Part shown: one piece after another, positions 24,084-35,430 of the stretch
How the letters are laid out: each line of letters begins with the position of its first letter
Numbering within the stretch: the stretch's first letter is position 1
Assembly (NCBI GenBank): GCA_946811185.2
Contig: OX328104.1
Location: 53,986,505-54,050,504, forward strand
Reading direction: 5' to 3'
Length of the DNA: 64,000 bases
From: Hippopus hippopus
Taxonomy: Eukaryota; Mollusca; Bivalvia; Cardiida; Cardiidae
Notes under the pieces: model-generated
Databases searched by the model: none
The model's input: only the letters and a program-made list of their open reading frames with translations
What the model was told of the DNA's origin: nothing
Made by a program: the position numbers and the translations under genes

Positions 24084-24311
24084 TTAACTCTACCACATGA
24101 AAAAATCATACACTTGTCCAAATGGAAAGTATTTGCAGACAACAAAGTTAGTGTGGCACAAGTGATCAGATTTGTCCTAGAAGGGGTTGAAAACATTGTG
24201 GGAAAAGGAGAAAATGCTGGTTACCAGCATTTTCTCCTTTTCCCACAATGTTTTCTAATTTAAGCCTTCTGGTTTGGGGTCACTGAAACTCGAACTTTTG
24301 TGGTAGGTTTA
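24084..24311 (+). repeat. Family A element
   Basis: Starts TTAACTCTACCACATG, strong palindrome at 24189-24255, right end degraded (TTTTGTGGTAGG). Confidence 0.85.
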
Positions 24312-24502
24312 TGCATCTCTGTAATGCCTTATATTATACCAAGCCTGTCAATGTATAAAAAAAACCCATTTCACATAAAAACGGGCTAAGTAATGACTCA
24401 GAAAGGTCCTTTGACATGCACAAAGTTTACCAATTTTGAAAGTATTTGACCTTGGTCAGCCTGCGTGGAATAAGAAGGCTGTCCTGGGTCGATACTCTTT
24501 GC

Positions 24503-24702
24503 AGATGCTTTAAAACCCCCTTTTCACAGAGAATGACCCACATGCAATTGTGTAAAAATAGAACAGTGAAATGTCACAGCATGAAAGGTACAAGTCAAAA
24601 CATAAAATCTAACTCTTACTGTCACTATTAAATCCTAAAAATCAACAAATACCAAAGTACTGTACTTGTTTAAAACTTTCTATTCACTTCAATTCTATTT
24701 TT
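24503..24702. repeat. Dispersed 200-bp segment, copy 2
   Basis: Clearly homologous by eye to 18145-18345, including ATACCAAAGTACTGTACTTG. Followed by an (AT)n run at 24703-24718. Confidence 0.62.
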
Positions 24703-24799
24703 ATATATATATATATACACATGGCAAAAAAACCTTTTCATACATGACAAAAATAACCTCTCTCATGACAACCAGAGAATACAAATATTGCTGATGCTG

Positions 24800-25008
24800 A
24801 ATAACCCTTTTTCAAAACATTCCCGTGTTTCAATAACCTGGAGACGAAATGCTTTTGGGAAAAAATTATGGAGAAATTTCTAATAACACAAGGTTTTCTT
24901 CCCAATCAGAAGAAAATCTCATCGTTTGAGCCACATTCAATGTACTATATGCAATTTTTTTCAATATGCAAAAGTCTAAAATTTTATCAAGCAGTAAAGA
25001 GTTAACTG
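24800..25008 (-). repeat. Degraded family A copy
   Basis: The outer parts are recognisable (ACCCTTTTTCAAAACATTCC; GCAGTAAAGAGTTAA). The palindrome is largely destroyed. Confidence 0.6.
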
Positions 25009-25228
25009 GTTCCCATAGTGAGTATATATTGGTTCCCCATCTGCACAGTATGTCAGCTTGTTTATAAAAATCTATATCTAAAACTACAAACAGGTTGCTG
25101 TTCGATAATCTACAAAAATCAATAACGCTGGTCATTTGGTATCCATTTCTACCTGCCGATATCAATCAGAACAGGTGAGTTCCCAGACTCGCTGCTTTTA
25201 CTGGCAGATCTCAGCACATAGGCCTTGA

Positions 25229-25457
25229 TTAACCCTTTCCCAAACGGCAAATGTTGGACCAGACCAAATTGAAAGCATTTTGAAGATGACAAATTAACAG
25301 TTGCTAAAAAGATGATTTTTCTATATGATAGGGTAGAAAACATTGTGGGAAAAGGAGAAAATGCTGGTTACCAGCATTTTCTCCTTTTCCCACAATGTTT
25401 TCAAAAGGCTTCTATTCCTGACCCGTAAAAACCAGGGATTGTTTGGGAAAGGGTTAA
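25229..25457 (+). repeat. Family A TTAA element, full length
   Basis: Exactly 229 bp; the palindrome at 25333-25402 appears perfect by eye. Confidence 0.93.
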
Positions 25458-25541
25458 GTGGGGTAAACAGATTGTCTTTACTTCATCCTATGTTGTGGAT
25501 ACTCATTTAGACAACTCTTATGAGCATTCATTACAAAAGAT

Positions 25542-25770
25542 TTAACCCTTTACTATACAATCCTATGTCTTAACGACCCTAAAGAGGAAGGCTTTTGAAA
25601 ATATTTGTGGGAAAAGGAGAAAATGCTGATAATCAGCATTTTCTCCTCTTCCCACGATGTTTTCTATCCTTTGAAAGACGATTTCAATTTTTTGAGACAT
25701 CTATAATTGTCGTCTGCATATGCTTTGAATTTGAGCAGGTCTATAAATTTGTTGTTTGGAAGTGAGTTGA
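25542..25770 (-). repeat. Family A element
   Basis: TTAACCCTTTACTATAC start, palindrome at 25595-25665, right end degraded. Confidence 0.85.
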
Positions 25771-26047
25771 ATATAACCAGGTTATAGCACCAAATAAATA
25801 TAATAACAGATTTTTTATTCTAGAAGTAAATCCCAATAATTGCACTTTCCACACTGCTATATTGCCCAGAATGTCTCACCAAAGGGGAAAGTCCTGATCA
25901 AAGATCGGGCTGAACATTTTGGTGCAGTCATCTTGATCTACACGGGCCATAACACCCAAGTTTTGAAAGGTGCTCTGAGAATAAAGAACAGCTATTACTG
26001 CTCTTTGATTACCATAATATTCTCTATCTCTATACCTTGGTCTTTAT

Positions 26048-26331
26048 TTAACTCTTCACCAAACGACATAATTTTAGACTGGTCCAAATTGGAAGCATTT
26101 GCAGACAACAAAATTATGGTAACTCAAAAATTAAAATTTGTTTTGGGAAGGGTAGAAAACATTGTGGGAAAAGGAGAAAATGCTGGTTACCAGCATTTTC
26201 TCCTTATCCCACAATGTTTTCAGAAGGCTTCTTTCTCAGGGTTACCAGCATTATCTCCTTATCCCACAATGTTTTCAGAAGGCTTCTTTCTCAGGGTTGT
26301 GAAAACCAGGGATTGTTTGGTAAAGGGTTAA
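26048..26331 (+). repeat. Family A element with internal duplication
   Basis: 284 bp between TTAA sites. A segment of about 60 bp (TTACCAGCATT...CTCAGGG) occurs twice in tandem at 26188-26300, which accounts for the extra length. Confidence 0.85.
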
Positions 26332-26565
26332 GCAGTGTTCGAGTTATCATTCAGCCACTGTCCCTAATATTAACTATCCTTTTGTACTTTTTGTCAAGTA
26401 ACTTGTAAGCCTGAAAGGGAGAAACTTTGTATAATAAGCAACTGATATCATTCTCAACAGATATCTATAGGTCTTTATGGTAAAAGATTACACCATGTTG
26501 TATATTAATTTTATAACTAATCTAGAAAATATTGTGGAAAAGAAGCAAATGCTTGTTACAAGCAA

Positions 26566-26779
26566 TTAACCCTAAGAGCCCCGAATAAACCCAACAGAAA
26601 TTTTTATCCTCGAAATATGACCCAAATAATGGCAATTTCAAGGTAGCTTTTGTCTACAGAGTTATCAGCAGAATCGACAGAGTAAATCAATGATCAGGCT
26701 GCACATTTTGTGCAGCCTGATCTTGCTCTATATTGGCTGCATAGGCAACTATGATAGTGAAAGGCACTTGAAAGGTTAA
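26566..26779 (+). repeat. Family B-type TTAA element
   Basis: 214 bp from TTAACCCTAAGAGCCCC to GAAAGGTTAA. Core: GATCAGGCTGCACATTTTGT...GCAGCCTGATCTTG. Confidence 0.8.
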
Positions 26780-26849
26780 CGCTAAGTCTGTAATATTTCT
26801 CATGTAATTGAATTGGGCTTTTCTGCCATTCAAGTATTAGTCTTTAACT

Positions 26850-27030
26850 CTGTGCAAAAACAACAAAATTCTGGACTCAATCAAATTGAAATGAGAAATT
26901 AAATGTAACTCAAATGATAATTTTTGTCTTTAATAGGGTAGAAAACATTGTGGGAAAAAGAGAAAATCCCAGTTACCAGCATCTTCCCCTTTTCTCAGTT
27001 TTCAAAACCTCCTTTTTCAGGGTCAGTTAC
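26850..27030 (+). repeat. Degraded family A copy
   Basis: Body and palindrome (GAAAACATTGTGGGAAAAAG) are present; right part truncated. Confidence 0.7.
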
Positions 27031-27450
27031 TCGTGAGGAGATACAGTTTTTGAGTTGTCCGTCCCTCCATCCAGGCAGATGAAACTATATATATGTGTTC
27101 CTTATGTTAGTCTGCCAAATCATTTTTTTTTTTTTATTTAATGCTGTTTCATGGAAAAAGGGGGCTTGATGTATATTGGCATTAATGACCAATATCTCTT
27201 TTACTACTGGACAAAATTTTATGAAAATAATATTTATATTGTTTAACAGAAGCCACAGACAATCATCATTTGTTTTTATTTAATGAAATGCCATATCATT
27301 TAAAAAAAGGGCTTAATGTATGCTTTCATTATTGACCAATAACAAAGAGATCATGTCTACATGCAAAACACAATACCTCTTATAATAACTTTTCAATCAA
27401 AAAAGGTCTTTTTCAGCGAGGGATATCATTTCAATGAAATCACTTGTTCC
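27031..27450. repeat. Dispersed repeat related to 1540-1775
   Basis: GTTGTCCGTCCCTCCATCC, a body with two similar parts (AGGGGGCTTGATGTAT; AAAGGGCTTAATGTAT) and the ending GGGATATCATTTCAATGAAAT. Confidence 0.55.
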
Positions 27451-27524
27451 AACATCATTTCATGTATTTTGTGGCAAAGAATCTCTTTCTTTTTGTATGC
27501 AAAGTCTGGACAACAGATGCCCCA

Positions 27525-27745
27525 CCTTAACTCTTTACGAAACGACAAAATCATAGACCTGTCCACAGTGAAAGCATTTGCAGATTACAAATCAAATGGG
27601 GCTTTTATCCTTGAATAGGTTATGGAAAACATAGTGGTAAAAGGAGTAATCGCTTGTTACCATCAATTTCTCCCTTTCCAATAAAGTGTCCAAAGAGCTT
27701 TTTCCTCAGGGTCATTTAATACTGGATTGTGTGGTAAACTGTTAA
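27525..27745 (+). repeat. Family A copy, diverged palindrome
   Basis: Starts TTAACTCTTTACGAAACGAC and ends GTGTGGTAAACTGTTAA. Confidence 0.78.
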
Positions 27746-28335
27746 AGGCCGAGTATGGACCAAATGTACACAATACATGTTAAATGCATTTAAATTTATA
27801 TCAAATCATTTTGAAGTATTGAAATTACAGTGAAGATGACAATCTGTAATTCATGTATGGTGTTACGGGAGACCACTCCTTCATGCATGGCTTCATCCCG
27901 ATTTAAATACAATACCTAACAACTGTGTTAGGGAGAGTTCTCTTTAACTCAGTGGTTATGGTGTTGGTCTTTTAAACCTCGAAAAACGAGGATATTTGTC
28001 CGCACGGTTCGAATCCTGCCAGATGCCGTTTGTATTTGAGCTATGCATTTGTTGCGAACTTTCATGTTCGTAAGAATGGTTTGTCCCGGAGTAAGTTGCT
28101 GGCAGAAAAGTTACTTTTAGAACTAGGTTAAAAGTTACAAGGTTGCCATATCTTTTGTTTACTTTTACCTGGTTTTAAAATTCATTTTTCTGCCTGCAGC
28201 TAACACTTGAACTACCCGTACAATAACAGATTGCTATCTTCACAGAAATTTTCATACTTTAAAATGCTATCATTTAAATTTTAAATGCATTTCAACACCT
28301 GCATTGTTTATGTTTGGCTGCTACAGGGCCTTCAA
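27745..28335. mobile_element. Family D foldback containing a tRNA-like segment
   Basis: Outer arms of roughly 110 bp (TTAAATGCATTTAAATTTAT...GAAGATGACAATCTGTAAT and its inverse at 28220-28310) enclose other sequence. Within it, 27951-28030 has a tRNA-like layout ending in a perfect box B, GGTTCGAATCC. The acceptor stem does not pair, so it is a SINE or pseudogene. Confidence 0.65.
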
Positions 28336-28542
28336 AGATATCACAAATCGTTGTTGTGATATAACTCAATGCAGCGTAAAAAAAACATTTAAACAATCAA
28401 GCAAACAAACATTACAAATTCTGCATGAACAAGGGAGTGGTGTAATGTTTGTCTAGTGTTTTCCAAAACATTTTCATTATTTATCAACCATTTGTTTACT
28501 ACACGTAAGTGCATCTCTATTCAACCGCAGTTCGTAGAACCC

Positions 28543-28985
28543 TTTGCCCTACACCAAACAATCCCGTGTTTTAACGACCCTGAAGAAGAATGCCTTTGAA
28601 AACATTGTAGGTAAAGGAGAAAATGCTGGTAACCAGCATTTTCTCCTTTACCAACAATGCTTTCTTCCATATTAAAGACAACTTTCATTGTTTGAGGCAA
28701 ATTTAAATTGTTGTCTGCAAACATTTTCAATTTAGATGTGTCTCCATTTTTGTCAAGTAATAAAGAGTTAATGACCCTGAAGATGAAGGCCTTTGAAAAT
28801 ATTACAGGAGAAGAAAATGCTGTAACCAGTATTTTGTTCTTTTTCACAATGTTTTCTGCTCTTTCTATGACATATTTAATCATTTGTGACATATTTAATC
28901 ATTTGTGACACATCTGTTTTTTCTTTCGCAAATGCTATCATTTTGGACCATTCTAAAATTTTGTCATTTGGCAAAGGGGTAACTA
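28543..28985 (-). repeat. Two family A copies sharing a TTAA
   Basis: 28543-28771 is full length (palindrome at about 28595-28660). 28768-28985 starts at the same TTAA, lacks its first 25 bases and has a shortened palindrome. Confidence 0.82.
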
Positions 28986-29079
28986 CCATTAGGAAGAACA
29001 GCTTTTAAAAAAAACTATTGAAAAAAGGAGCAATTGCTTGTAGTTGTTTTTTCCACAACGTTTTCTACCCTAAGCCGAG

Positions 29080-29395
29080 CTCCGGTTGCAAAGTTGGTAG
29101 TGGACAGGACTCAAGAACAGGGGGTCTCTGGTTGGATTCCTGGCTCGGCCAATTTCTGTCAAAAGATTGATGATAGTCACTGCAACAGGACTCATTCCTC
29201 CTCTCCCACTGCTGATCATTTTTTCGACATTGGGTATGTGGGAAAGCAGACAGTGGCTTGGAAAGAATATTGTGTGAAGTACTTCTAAAAGAAACTGTAG
29301 GAAAGCATGGGTAAGTGCAGTCAGGCTGCCATGATGTAACTGAAATAACGTTGAAAACGGCGTTAAACACCATACAATCAATAAATCAATCAATT
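29080..29395 (+). mobile_element. tRNA-headed SINE (family S2)
   Basis: Head at 29085-29150 (GCAAAGTTGGTAGTGGACAG; box B-like GGTTGGATTCC). The body matches 1010-1318 in inverse and the tail is AATCAATAAATCAATCAA. Confidence 0.8.
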
Positions 29396-29537
29396 TAAAA
29401 AGCCATTGTCTGAGGCACATTTTATTTGTGTCTGAAAATCCCATCAATTAAAACAGGTCTAAAATTTTGTCATCTGGTAAAGGGTTTAGTACTCCTTGTT
29501 CGTTTACGTTAGATGCATCACCAGCCATCTTCGCTCT

Positions 29538-30216
29538 TTAACCCTTTACCACACAATCCCGACTTTTAACGACCCCGAGAAAGAAGCCTTTTGAAAACAT
29601 TTTGGGAAAAGGAGAAAATGCTGGTAACCAGCATTTTCTCCTTTTCCCAAAATGTTTTCTACACTTCCATAAAAAAAAATCAATTTTTGAGTCACATTTA
29701 TTTTGTCGTCTGCAAATGCTTCCAAATTGGACAAGTCTAAAATTTTGTTGTTTGGTAAAGAGTTAACTCTTTACCAAACGACAAAATTTTAGACTTGTCC
29801 AAATCAAAAGCATTTGCAGACAACAAAATGAATATGACTCAAAAAATGAAACTTGCTGTAGGAAGGATAGCAAACATAGTTGGAAAAGGAGAAAATGCTG
29901 GTTACCAGAATTTTCTCCCTTTTCAACAATATTTTTAAAAGCTATATTTCTCAGGGTCGTAAAAAGCTGGGGTTATGTGGTATAGGGTTAACTCTTTACC
30001 AAATGACAAAATGTTACACTGGTCCAAATTGAAAGCACTTGCAGACGACAAAATAAATGTAACTCAAATATTGAAATTTGTTTCCACCAGGGTAGAAAAT
30101 ATTGTGGGAAATGGAGAAAATGCTGGTTACCAGCATTTTCTCCTTTTCCCACCATGTGTTCAAAAGGCTTCTGTCTCAGGGTCGTAAAAACCAGGGATTG
30201 TTTGGTATAGGGTTAA
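29538..30216. repeat. Tandem array of three family A elements joined at TTAA
   Basis: 29538-29766, 29763-29991 and 29988-30216 are each exactly 229 bp and share single TTAA junctions. The first is inverted relative to the second and third. Confidence 0.93.
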
Positions 30217-30440
30217 CAGAGGACAAAATTCTAGAATTGTCAATACTTGGAAACGTTTGCGTACAACACACGAGTTGCAACTCAAATGATGGGATTTGTC
30301 CTTTTAAAGATAAAAAAAACACACAGTGAGAAAAGGAGAATATGTTGGTCATCAGAATTTTTTTCCTCTTTCACTTGTGTTTTCAAAATGCTTCCTGAAA
30401 CTGTTGACATTTCAAAAAACCGGATTGTTTATCAAAGCAA
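30213..30440 (+). repeat. Degraded family A copy following the array
   Basis: Starts at the last TTAA of the array (30213-30216). Body and a decayed palindrome (GAGAAAAGGAGAATATGTTG) are recognisable. Confidence 0.62.
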
Positions 30441-31094
30441 CCGTAATTACTCGTTATTTATTTAAGATCACTCAGGCATATTCAGCCATTTTAAAGCATT
30501 AAAATGGTTCATATTTTTTTCCAGATGCATTAACCCCCCCCCTTTCACAGAGCGTGGCTCACATGGAATAAATCTACTACATATACAATGGCTAGCTAGG
30601 ACTCTGGTTTGGTTCCATGCTATCTCACACCAAGGACTTACCTTTAATAGGGAGAAAAAAATAGTCAAAGAAAGAAAAAAAAGAGAGGAAAAGGAGAAAA
30701 TAGCTGACAGAAAAAAAGAATACACAGTCATGACCTGTTGGAAGAATGCAAGATCATTAGATGTGTTTTTTCTTCCTTTAGAAAAAAAAAATTCCCCCCC
30801 CCCATCCCCAGTTGGGCATGTAAGGGACTGTGTCCTTATTTTCCCCCGAGGCAGAATCCCATGGCCCAATTAGCAATGCCTCTAACAGTTTTCAAAAAAA
30901 CTTTCAGATTATGCGTAAATTATGGGTGGACATGAAGATCTAGACATTAATGACTGTTTTTTAAGGCTTGTCTTGCCTCCATGAACTGAAAAATGAAAGC
31001 CTAGCTTGTTTACTCAAGTACTTACACTTCTGCAAAAGATCGTTCCCTAGTTCAGTTTTCTTATATAATAATTTCCATTCATGATGCTTCTTTC
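30441..31094. other. No supported gene; purine-rich stretch and family C fragment
   Basis: 30530-30565 resembles a family C end. 30648-30720 is an A/G-rich low-complexity run. Nothing else named. Confidence 0.45.
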
Positions 31095-31215
31095 AGACCT
31101 ATAAAATTGAAAGATCATACAAGGTCACCACAAAGTTATTTTAAAATAGCCACTGTTATATAACTGAAATAGTGTTGAAAACAGTGTTAAACACCGCACA
31201 ATCAATCAACCAATC
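31095..31215 (+). mobile_element. SINE S2 tail fragment
   Basis: TAACTGAAATAGTGTTGAAAACAGTGTTAAACACC and AATCAATCAACCAATC match the tail of 29080-29395. Confidence 0.7.
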
Positions 31216-31216
31216 T

Positions 31217-31332
31217 TTTAACCCTTTCGGCGCCATAGGCGAAAACAGTGACTTATGCGGACGGCATAGATCAAGATCAGACTGCACAGAACATGCAGTC
31301 TGATCTTTGATCTATACCGCACGCTTGCGGTT
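31217..31332. repeat. Family B palindromic element, short form
   Basis: TTTAACCCTTTCGGCGCC start; core GATCAAGATCAGACTGCACA and inverse. The right half ends near GCTTGCGGTTTAG. Confidence 0.78.
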
Positions 31333-31364
31333 TAGTCAAGTTGATACAATAAAAATGTTTGTAA

Positions 31365-31835
31365 GTTTTTATGTCTCCCCCCATCAGGGTCGGGAGACAT
31401 ATTGTTTTTCCCCATGCGTCCGTCTGTCTGTCTGTCTGTCCGTCCGTCTGGCTGTCCGTCACAAATCGTGTCCGCTCTATAACTCAAAAACCTTTTAAGA
31501 TATTTTGATAAAACTTCACACATTTGTAAAGCACCATGAGACGAAGTGTCATGCACAAGAACCATAAATCTGGCTTGTATATTTTTCGAGTTATTTCCCT
31601 TTAATTATTTTCCTTACTCATTTTAAGTACAATTTCGTGTGCGCTTTATAACTTGAAAACCGTTAGAGATATCTTGATAAAACTTCATACATATGTAAAG
31701 CTCAATGAGATGATGTGTCATGCTCAAGAACCACAACTCTGGCTTGTATATTTTTTTAGTTATTTCCCTTTGATCATTTTCCATACAATTAAGCGGCCGC
31801 TCTATAACTTGAAAACCGTTTGAGATATGGGTCTA
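31365..31835. repeat. CCGTCTGTCTGT-type dispersed repeat with internal tandem copies
   Basis: Begins ATGTCTCCCCCCATCAGGGTCGGGAGACAT (palindrome), then a CTGT/CCGT microsatellite at 31418-31460. Then come about 2.2 copies of a 170-bp unit containing TATAACTCAAAAACC and GATAAAACTTCA. No coding potential. Confidence 0.72.
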
Positions 31836-32349
31836 CATATCACACACAACCCAACTCATTGTCCATACTATACTTACAACGCTGAAATACAGAGCTACTT
31901 CTTCATTTGACATATTGCTGTCAAAAAGCATTGCTTTCTTTCTACTGTTGTGTAACCAAATCAAACCAATCAAAACAGTTGCACTCAAAGAAAATCTACC
32001 AGTTTTTTCTACAGAAGTTGTCTGATATATTATTCAATGTGAAATTTCAATGACTCACTAAAAATAACATGGAAAATACCTTATCAGTTCATAAAGTGCC
32101 TTTTACAACTGAACTTGCTTTTGCAGCCAATGTACATCAACACCAGACTGTACAAAACATGCAGTCTGATCTCTGATCTACTCTGACTACTGGTTACACA
32201 TTCTGGCCAAAAATAATCTCAAACAGGCTATTACCTTAGTGGTTCTTTTTTTCATAATAAAATTATCGCTTTTGTTTATTTGTCACTCTGATTGACATAT
32301 CATTCTAAGATATGCTCTTTCATTCAGACTTTTATATGAAATGGAAGGG
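31836..32349. other. Mostly unique sequence with a family B core at 32110-32190
   Basis: The family B core (CAGACTGTACAAAACATGCAGTCTGATC) is the only recognisable feature here. Confidence 0.5.
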
Positions 32350-32645
32350 GTCATCTAGCCTCAATGGTAGCCCACAGGACAGATGAAACCTGGTCGCTGA
32401 TTCAAATCCCAAACTCAGCGAATTTCTTTCTGAGGAGTGATGATAGTCATTGCTCTCTCACTGCTAACAATCATTTTTGATGATTATGTGGGAAAGCAGC
32501 CAGTGGCTTGGGAAGAATATTGCTCTAAGTACTGGTAAAAGAAACTCCCGGCATGAAAGCATTAATAGATGCCCTGGCTGCCTCGTTATAACTGAAATAA
32601 TGTTGAAAGTGGTGTCAAACACTATACAAACAGGCAAATCTAGCT
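32350..32645 (+). mobile_element. tRNA-headed SINE (family S2)
   Basis: Degenerate head at 32353-32415. The body GATGATAGTCATTG...GGAAAGCAGCCAGTGGCTTG and tail GAAATAATGTTGAAAGTGG match the family. Confidence 0.75.
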
Positions 32646-32662
32646 TCAGTATATATGATTGA

Positions 32663-32905
32663 GCCATGCTCTGTGAAAGTGGGGCAAAATGCATCTGAAG
32701 AAAGTATCAACCTGGTTCAGCCTGCGCAAACCTGGGCAGAAACTTTTCGCTATTGGTCAATTTTCTGTATGTCTAAAGACCACCCTTCTTTCAGATTCAG
32801 TCATTCATTGGACTAAGTGGATTTTATGGATCCCTAATTATATGTTGACTTGCTTAGTATATTTGGATCACACAGATGCATAAATAAGTCCCTTTTGCCA
32901 GAGCA
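32663..32905. repeat. Family C MITE
   Basis: Ends TGAGCCATGCTCTGTGAAAG and CCCTTTTGCCAGAGCACAGCC. The interior GGATTTTATGGATCCCTAATTATATG is shared with 36752-37004. Confidence 0.75.
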
Positions 32906-33784
32906 CAGCCAAATTATAATTACATAACCTGTTACAAAACAGTGGATGCTTGGACGGCAGCAAATAAAACTAAAACCTGTAAAGAGTTGAAATAAGAACA
33001 ATCGGTGTAAACTAAGTCCTATAAATATATACATTTTGGCAGAAAGAGGACCTTTTCATTTGAACACCTTTCTGTTGCTGTGAAATTTTCTAGAGTGGTC
33101 TGCAACAAGAAAGGAGAATGACAGTGAGGGGCAATGTGTTTTGAGAAATTGTACTCTTGTATTTACCTTGGAAAAGGTAAAAATCAATAAGAACAGTGCT
33201 TTTCTTTAAACAGCAGCAATAATAAACTGTCTGGTCTAATAAAACATTCATGAAAGGATGGCGGATATTAAACGGACAGTTTTAAGATCTGAGGAAGAAG
33301 TATTTTTTGTAATTCTAGCTGAAAGATGTGTTTTTTTTCCTTAGTTTTTTTTCTTTCCCTAAAGAGAAGTTGATTTTAACAAATGAAATCGAAAAAAAAC
33401 CAGGGCAAGTTTGAAACATTGATTTGTTTCTGTTTTATATTTCTGGCGAAAATTTTTTGTCAATAAACAGAATAGTGATTAAATAAAAGTCTAAAATTAC
33501 ATCATATTGTTGTATTTATTGCTACGCAGTAAATAAAATATCAGTTTGTTTTTCCATTTGCTTTGTACAGAAAAAAAGAAAACACTATCTCAACACATGT
33601 TTAAAGTGGAATGTGCAAGATCCTTGATGAGTGAAATTTATTTTTTTCTTTCCTGTGCAGTTCATTTTTTTAACACAATATCAAATTTTTTAGAATGGAC
33701 ATGCTTTCACTTAAAAGTAGATCAACTGAAAAAAATAAAATAATGAGCCTCCTTGTTTATAAAACCTATACGTTTTTGTTTTAA
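32906..33784. other. No recognisable feature
   Basis: AT-rich sequence without a supported gene or repeat. Confidence 0.45.
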
Positions 33785-34224
33785 TTAACCTTTACCATAC
33801 AATCCCGAGTTGTAAGGACCCTAAGGCAGACAGCTTTTGAAACATTATGGGAAAAGTAGAAAATTAAACTTTTTAAAACAACTGACCTCTTTGAAGGATA
33901 TTGATCGGAATCATTTCTAATCGTCTATTCCTCATGTAAGCGCAGTCTACCAGTTTCATGTTTCAGTCCGCCAAACATTTTTTTTAAAAGGAACTTTTCG
34001 AAAAACCTCCTATTTGAAGAGTTCAAATTATTGATGTTCATTCCACGAATTTCGGCCCTTTTGGCTGATATCAACGACGTACCGAAAAGTTTTACACCCA
34101 AGATCTTGGCTTTCTTATTGTTTTAATTTTACTTTTTTTTTTAATCTGCTTTGTTCAGTTAGTTTGGTTTAATAACGTTCATTTGATATCGATTGTACAA
34201 CAAGTTCTTATATTTTCATTAAAC
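33785..34224. other. Family A fragment (33785-33880), then unassigned sequence
   Basis: TTAACCTTTACCATACAATCC and GGGAAAAGTAGAAAAT mark a truncated family A left part. The rest is unassigned. Confidence 0.5.
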
Positions 34225-34431
34225 ATTACAGCGCCAAATAAACCCAACGGACATTTTCATTCTGAAATAAAACTAAGATAATTGCAATTTCGTGGCCGCC
34301 TTTTGTCTTTACTTTTTCATCATCGCGGACAGTGTAGATTGAAGATCAGACTGTGCGTTTTATGCAGTCTGATCTTGATCTACACTGCTCTCAAGTACAA
34401 CTATAGTTGTGAAAGGCTCTTTAAGGGTTAA
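34225..34431 (+). repeat. Family B-type TTAA element
   Basis: ACAGCGCCAAATAAACCC start, core GAAGATCAGACTGTGCG and inverse, and the end AAGGGTTAA at 34423-34431. Confidence 0.78.
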
Positions 34432-34579
34432 TAAATCTTGATGTGTTGGGAGGATATCCACAGACGTGGGGTACAAACAAAATATTTGTATCATGAAGAG
34501 TTCCAGTTCCTTTATCAGAATTCTTTTTTATTCATTTCTAACCGAGAGACGTTTATTGTGCGGAGATGTCATGCAACAC

Positions 34580-34810
34580 CTCATTTAACACTTTATCAGT
34601 CGACAAGTTTTTAGATTTGTCCAAACTCAAAACAATCGCGAATTACAAATCAAATTTGGCTCAAGTGATAGGATGTGTCTCTAAAATGGTACAAAACATT
34701 ATGCGAAAAAGAGAAAATGCTGCTGACCTGCATATTCTCCTCTTCCCACATTTTTTTAAAATTCGTCTTCCTCAGGGACGTTAAATAATAATTGTATGGT
34801 AAAGGTTGGT
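34580..34810 (+). repeat. Diverged family A copy
   Basis: TTTAACACTTTATCAGTCGAC start. Palindrome AAAAGAGAAAATGCTGCTGACC is decayed; end TGTATGGTAAAGG. Confidence 0.7.
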
Positions 34811-34814
34811 ATTA

Positions 34815-34965
34815 AATTCTCTAATATTTTCTAAACTTGAAAGTAACATAATCTCTAACTGGCTTAACCATTAGAACTGGCCAATCAGATGTTCAAACTA
34901 TAACAAGACAAATAATGAAACTAAAAATGTTTGGCGAATACTGGCCCTTATCCATGGTTTGACCG
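34815..34965. repeat. Family E half element
   Basis: CTAATATTTTCTAAACTTGAAAGTAACATAATCTC, then AACTGGCCAATCAGATG, resembles one arm of 55865-56131. Confidence 0.5.
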
Positions 34966-35430
34966 TAAGCATGCCTCCGGCCTTGTACTGTTTCCGGTCC
35001 CGTTTCCGGTTGCGAGACGTCACCTTGAATTTTTGCCTTTGCTGTTGTATTCGCCGGAAAGACTTTGGGCAAGATACTACGTAATACTAGCCAGGCGGTG
35101 GTGGAAACGTAAACAACAAACGAATAAGTGAATGGCGACCGTTTTACCAATGAAATACCACTGAAAGCAACGGAAAACAATATATTCAAATAAACAGTTG
35201 GGGAAAAAAAACAACTTCTGCAGAATCTGCAGAAAAATATTCATGTACCAAGCACGTGCTAATGGCACCACATGCGACAAATAGCTTCATTAGATCTGAC
35301 ATTTTCTAGTAATTAAATCTGTTCCCATATTAACAATGTCGGACTTGTATTGTGTTTCTTTCCATTTTCAGAGCTCTTGTTTTCCTGCCCAGACTTTAGC
35401 TTTTGCAACTCATGACTTTCTGAACAAAAC

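Noticed and set aside
25840..26331. Open frame of 163 codons
   Set aside because: It runs through unique sequence into a family A palindrome; its second half translates the repeat. No conserved domain.
27951..28040. Candidate functional tRNA gene
   Set aside because: Box B is perfect, but box A is imperfect and the acceptor stem does not pair; it lies in a foldback element.
31365..31500. Possible coding sequence over the CTGT/CCGT run
   Set aside because: Open frames on both strands are the translation of a microsatellite.
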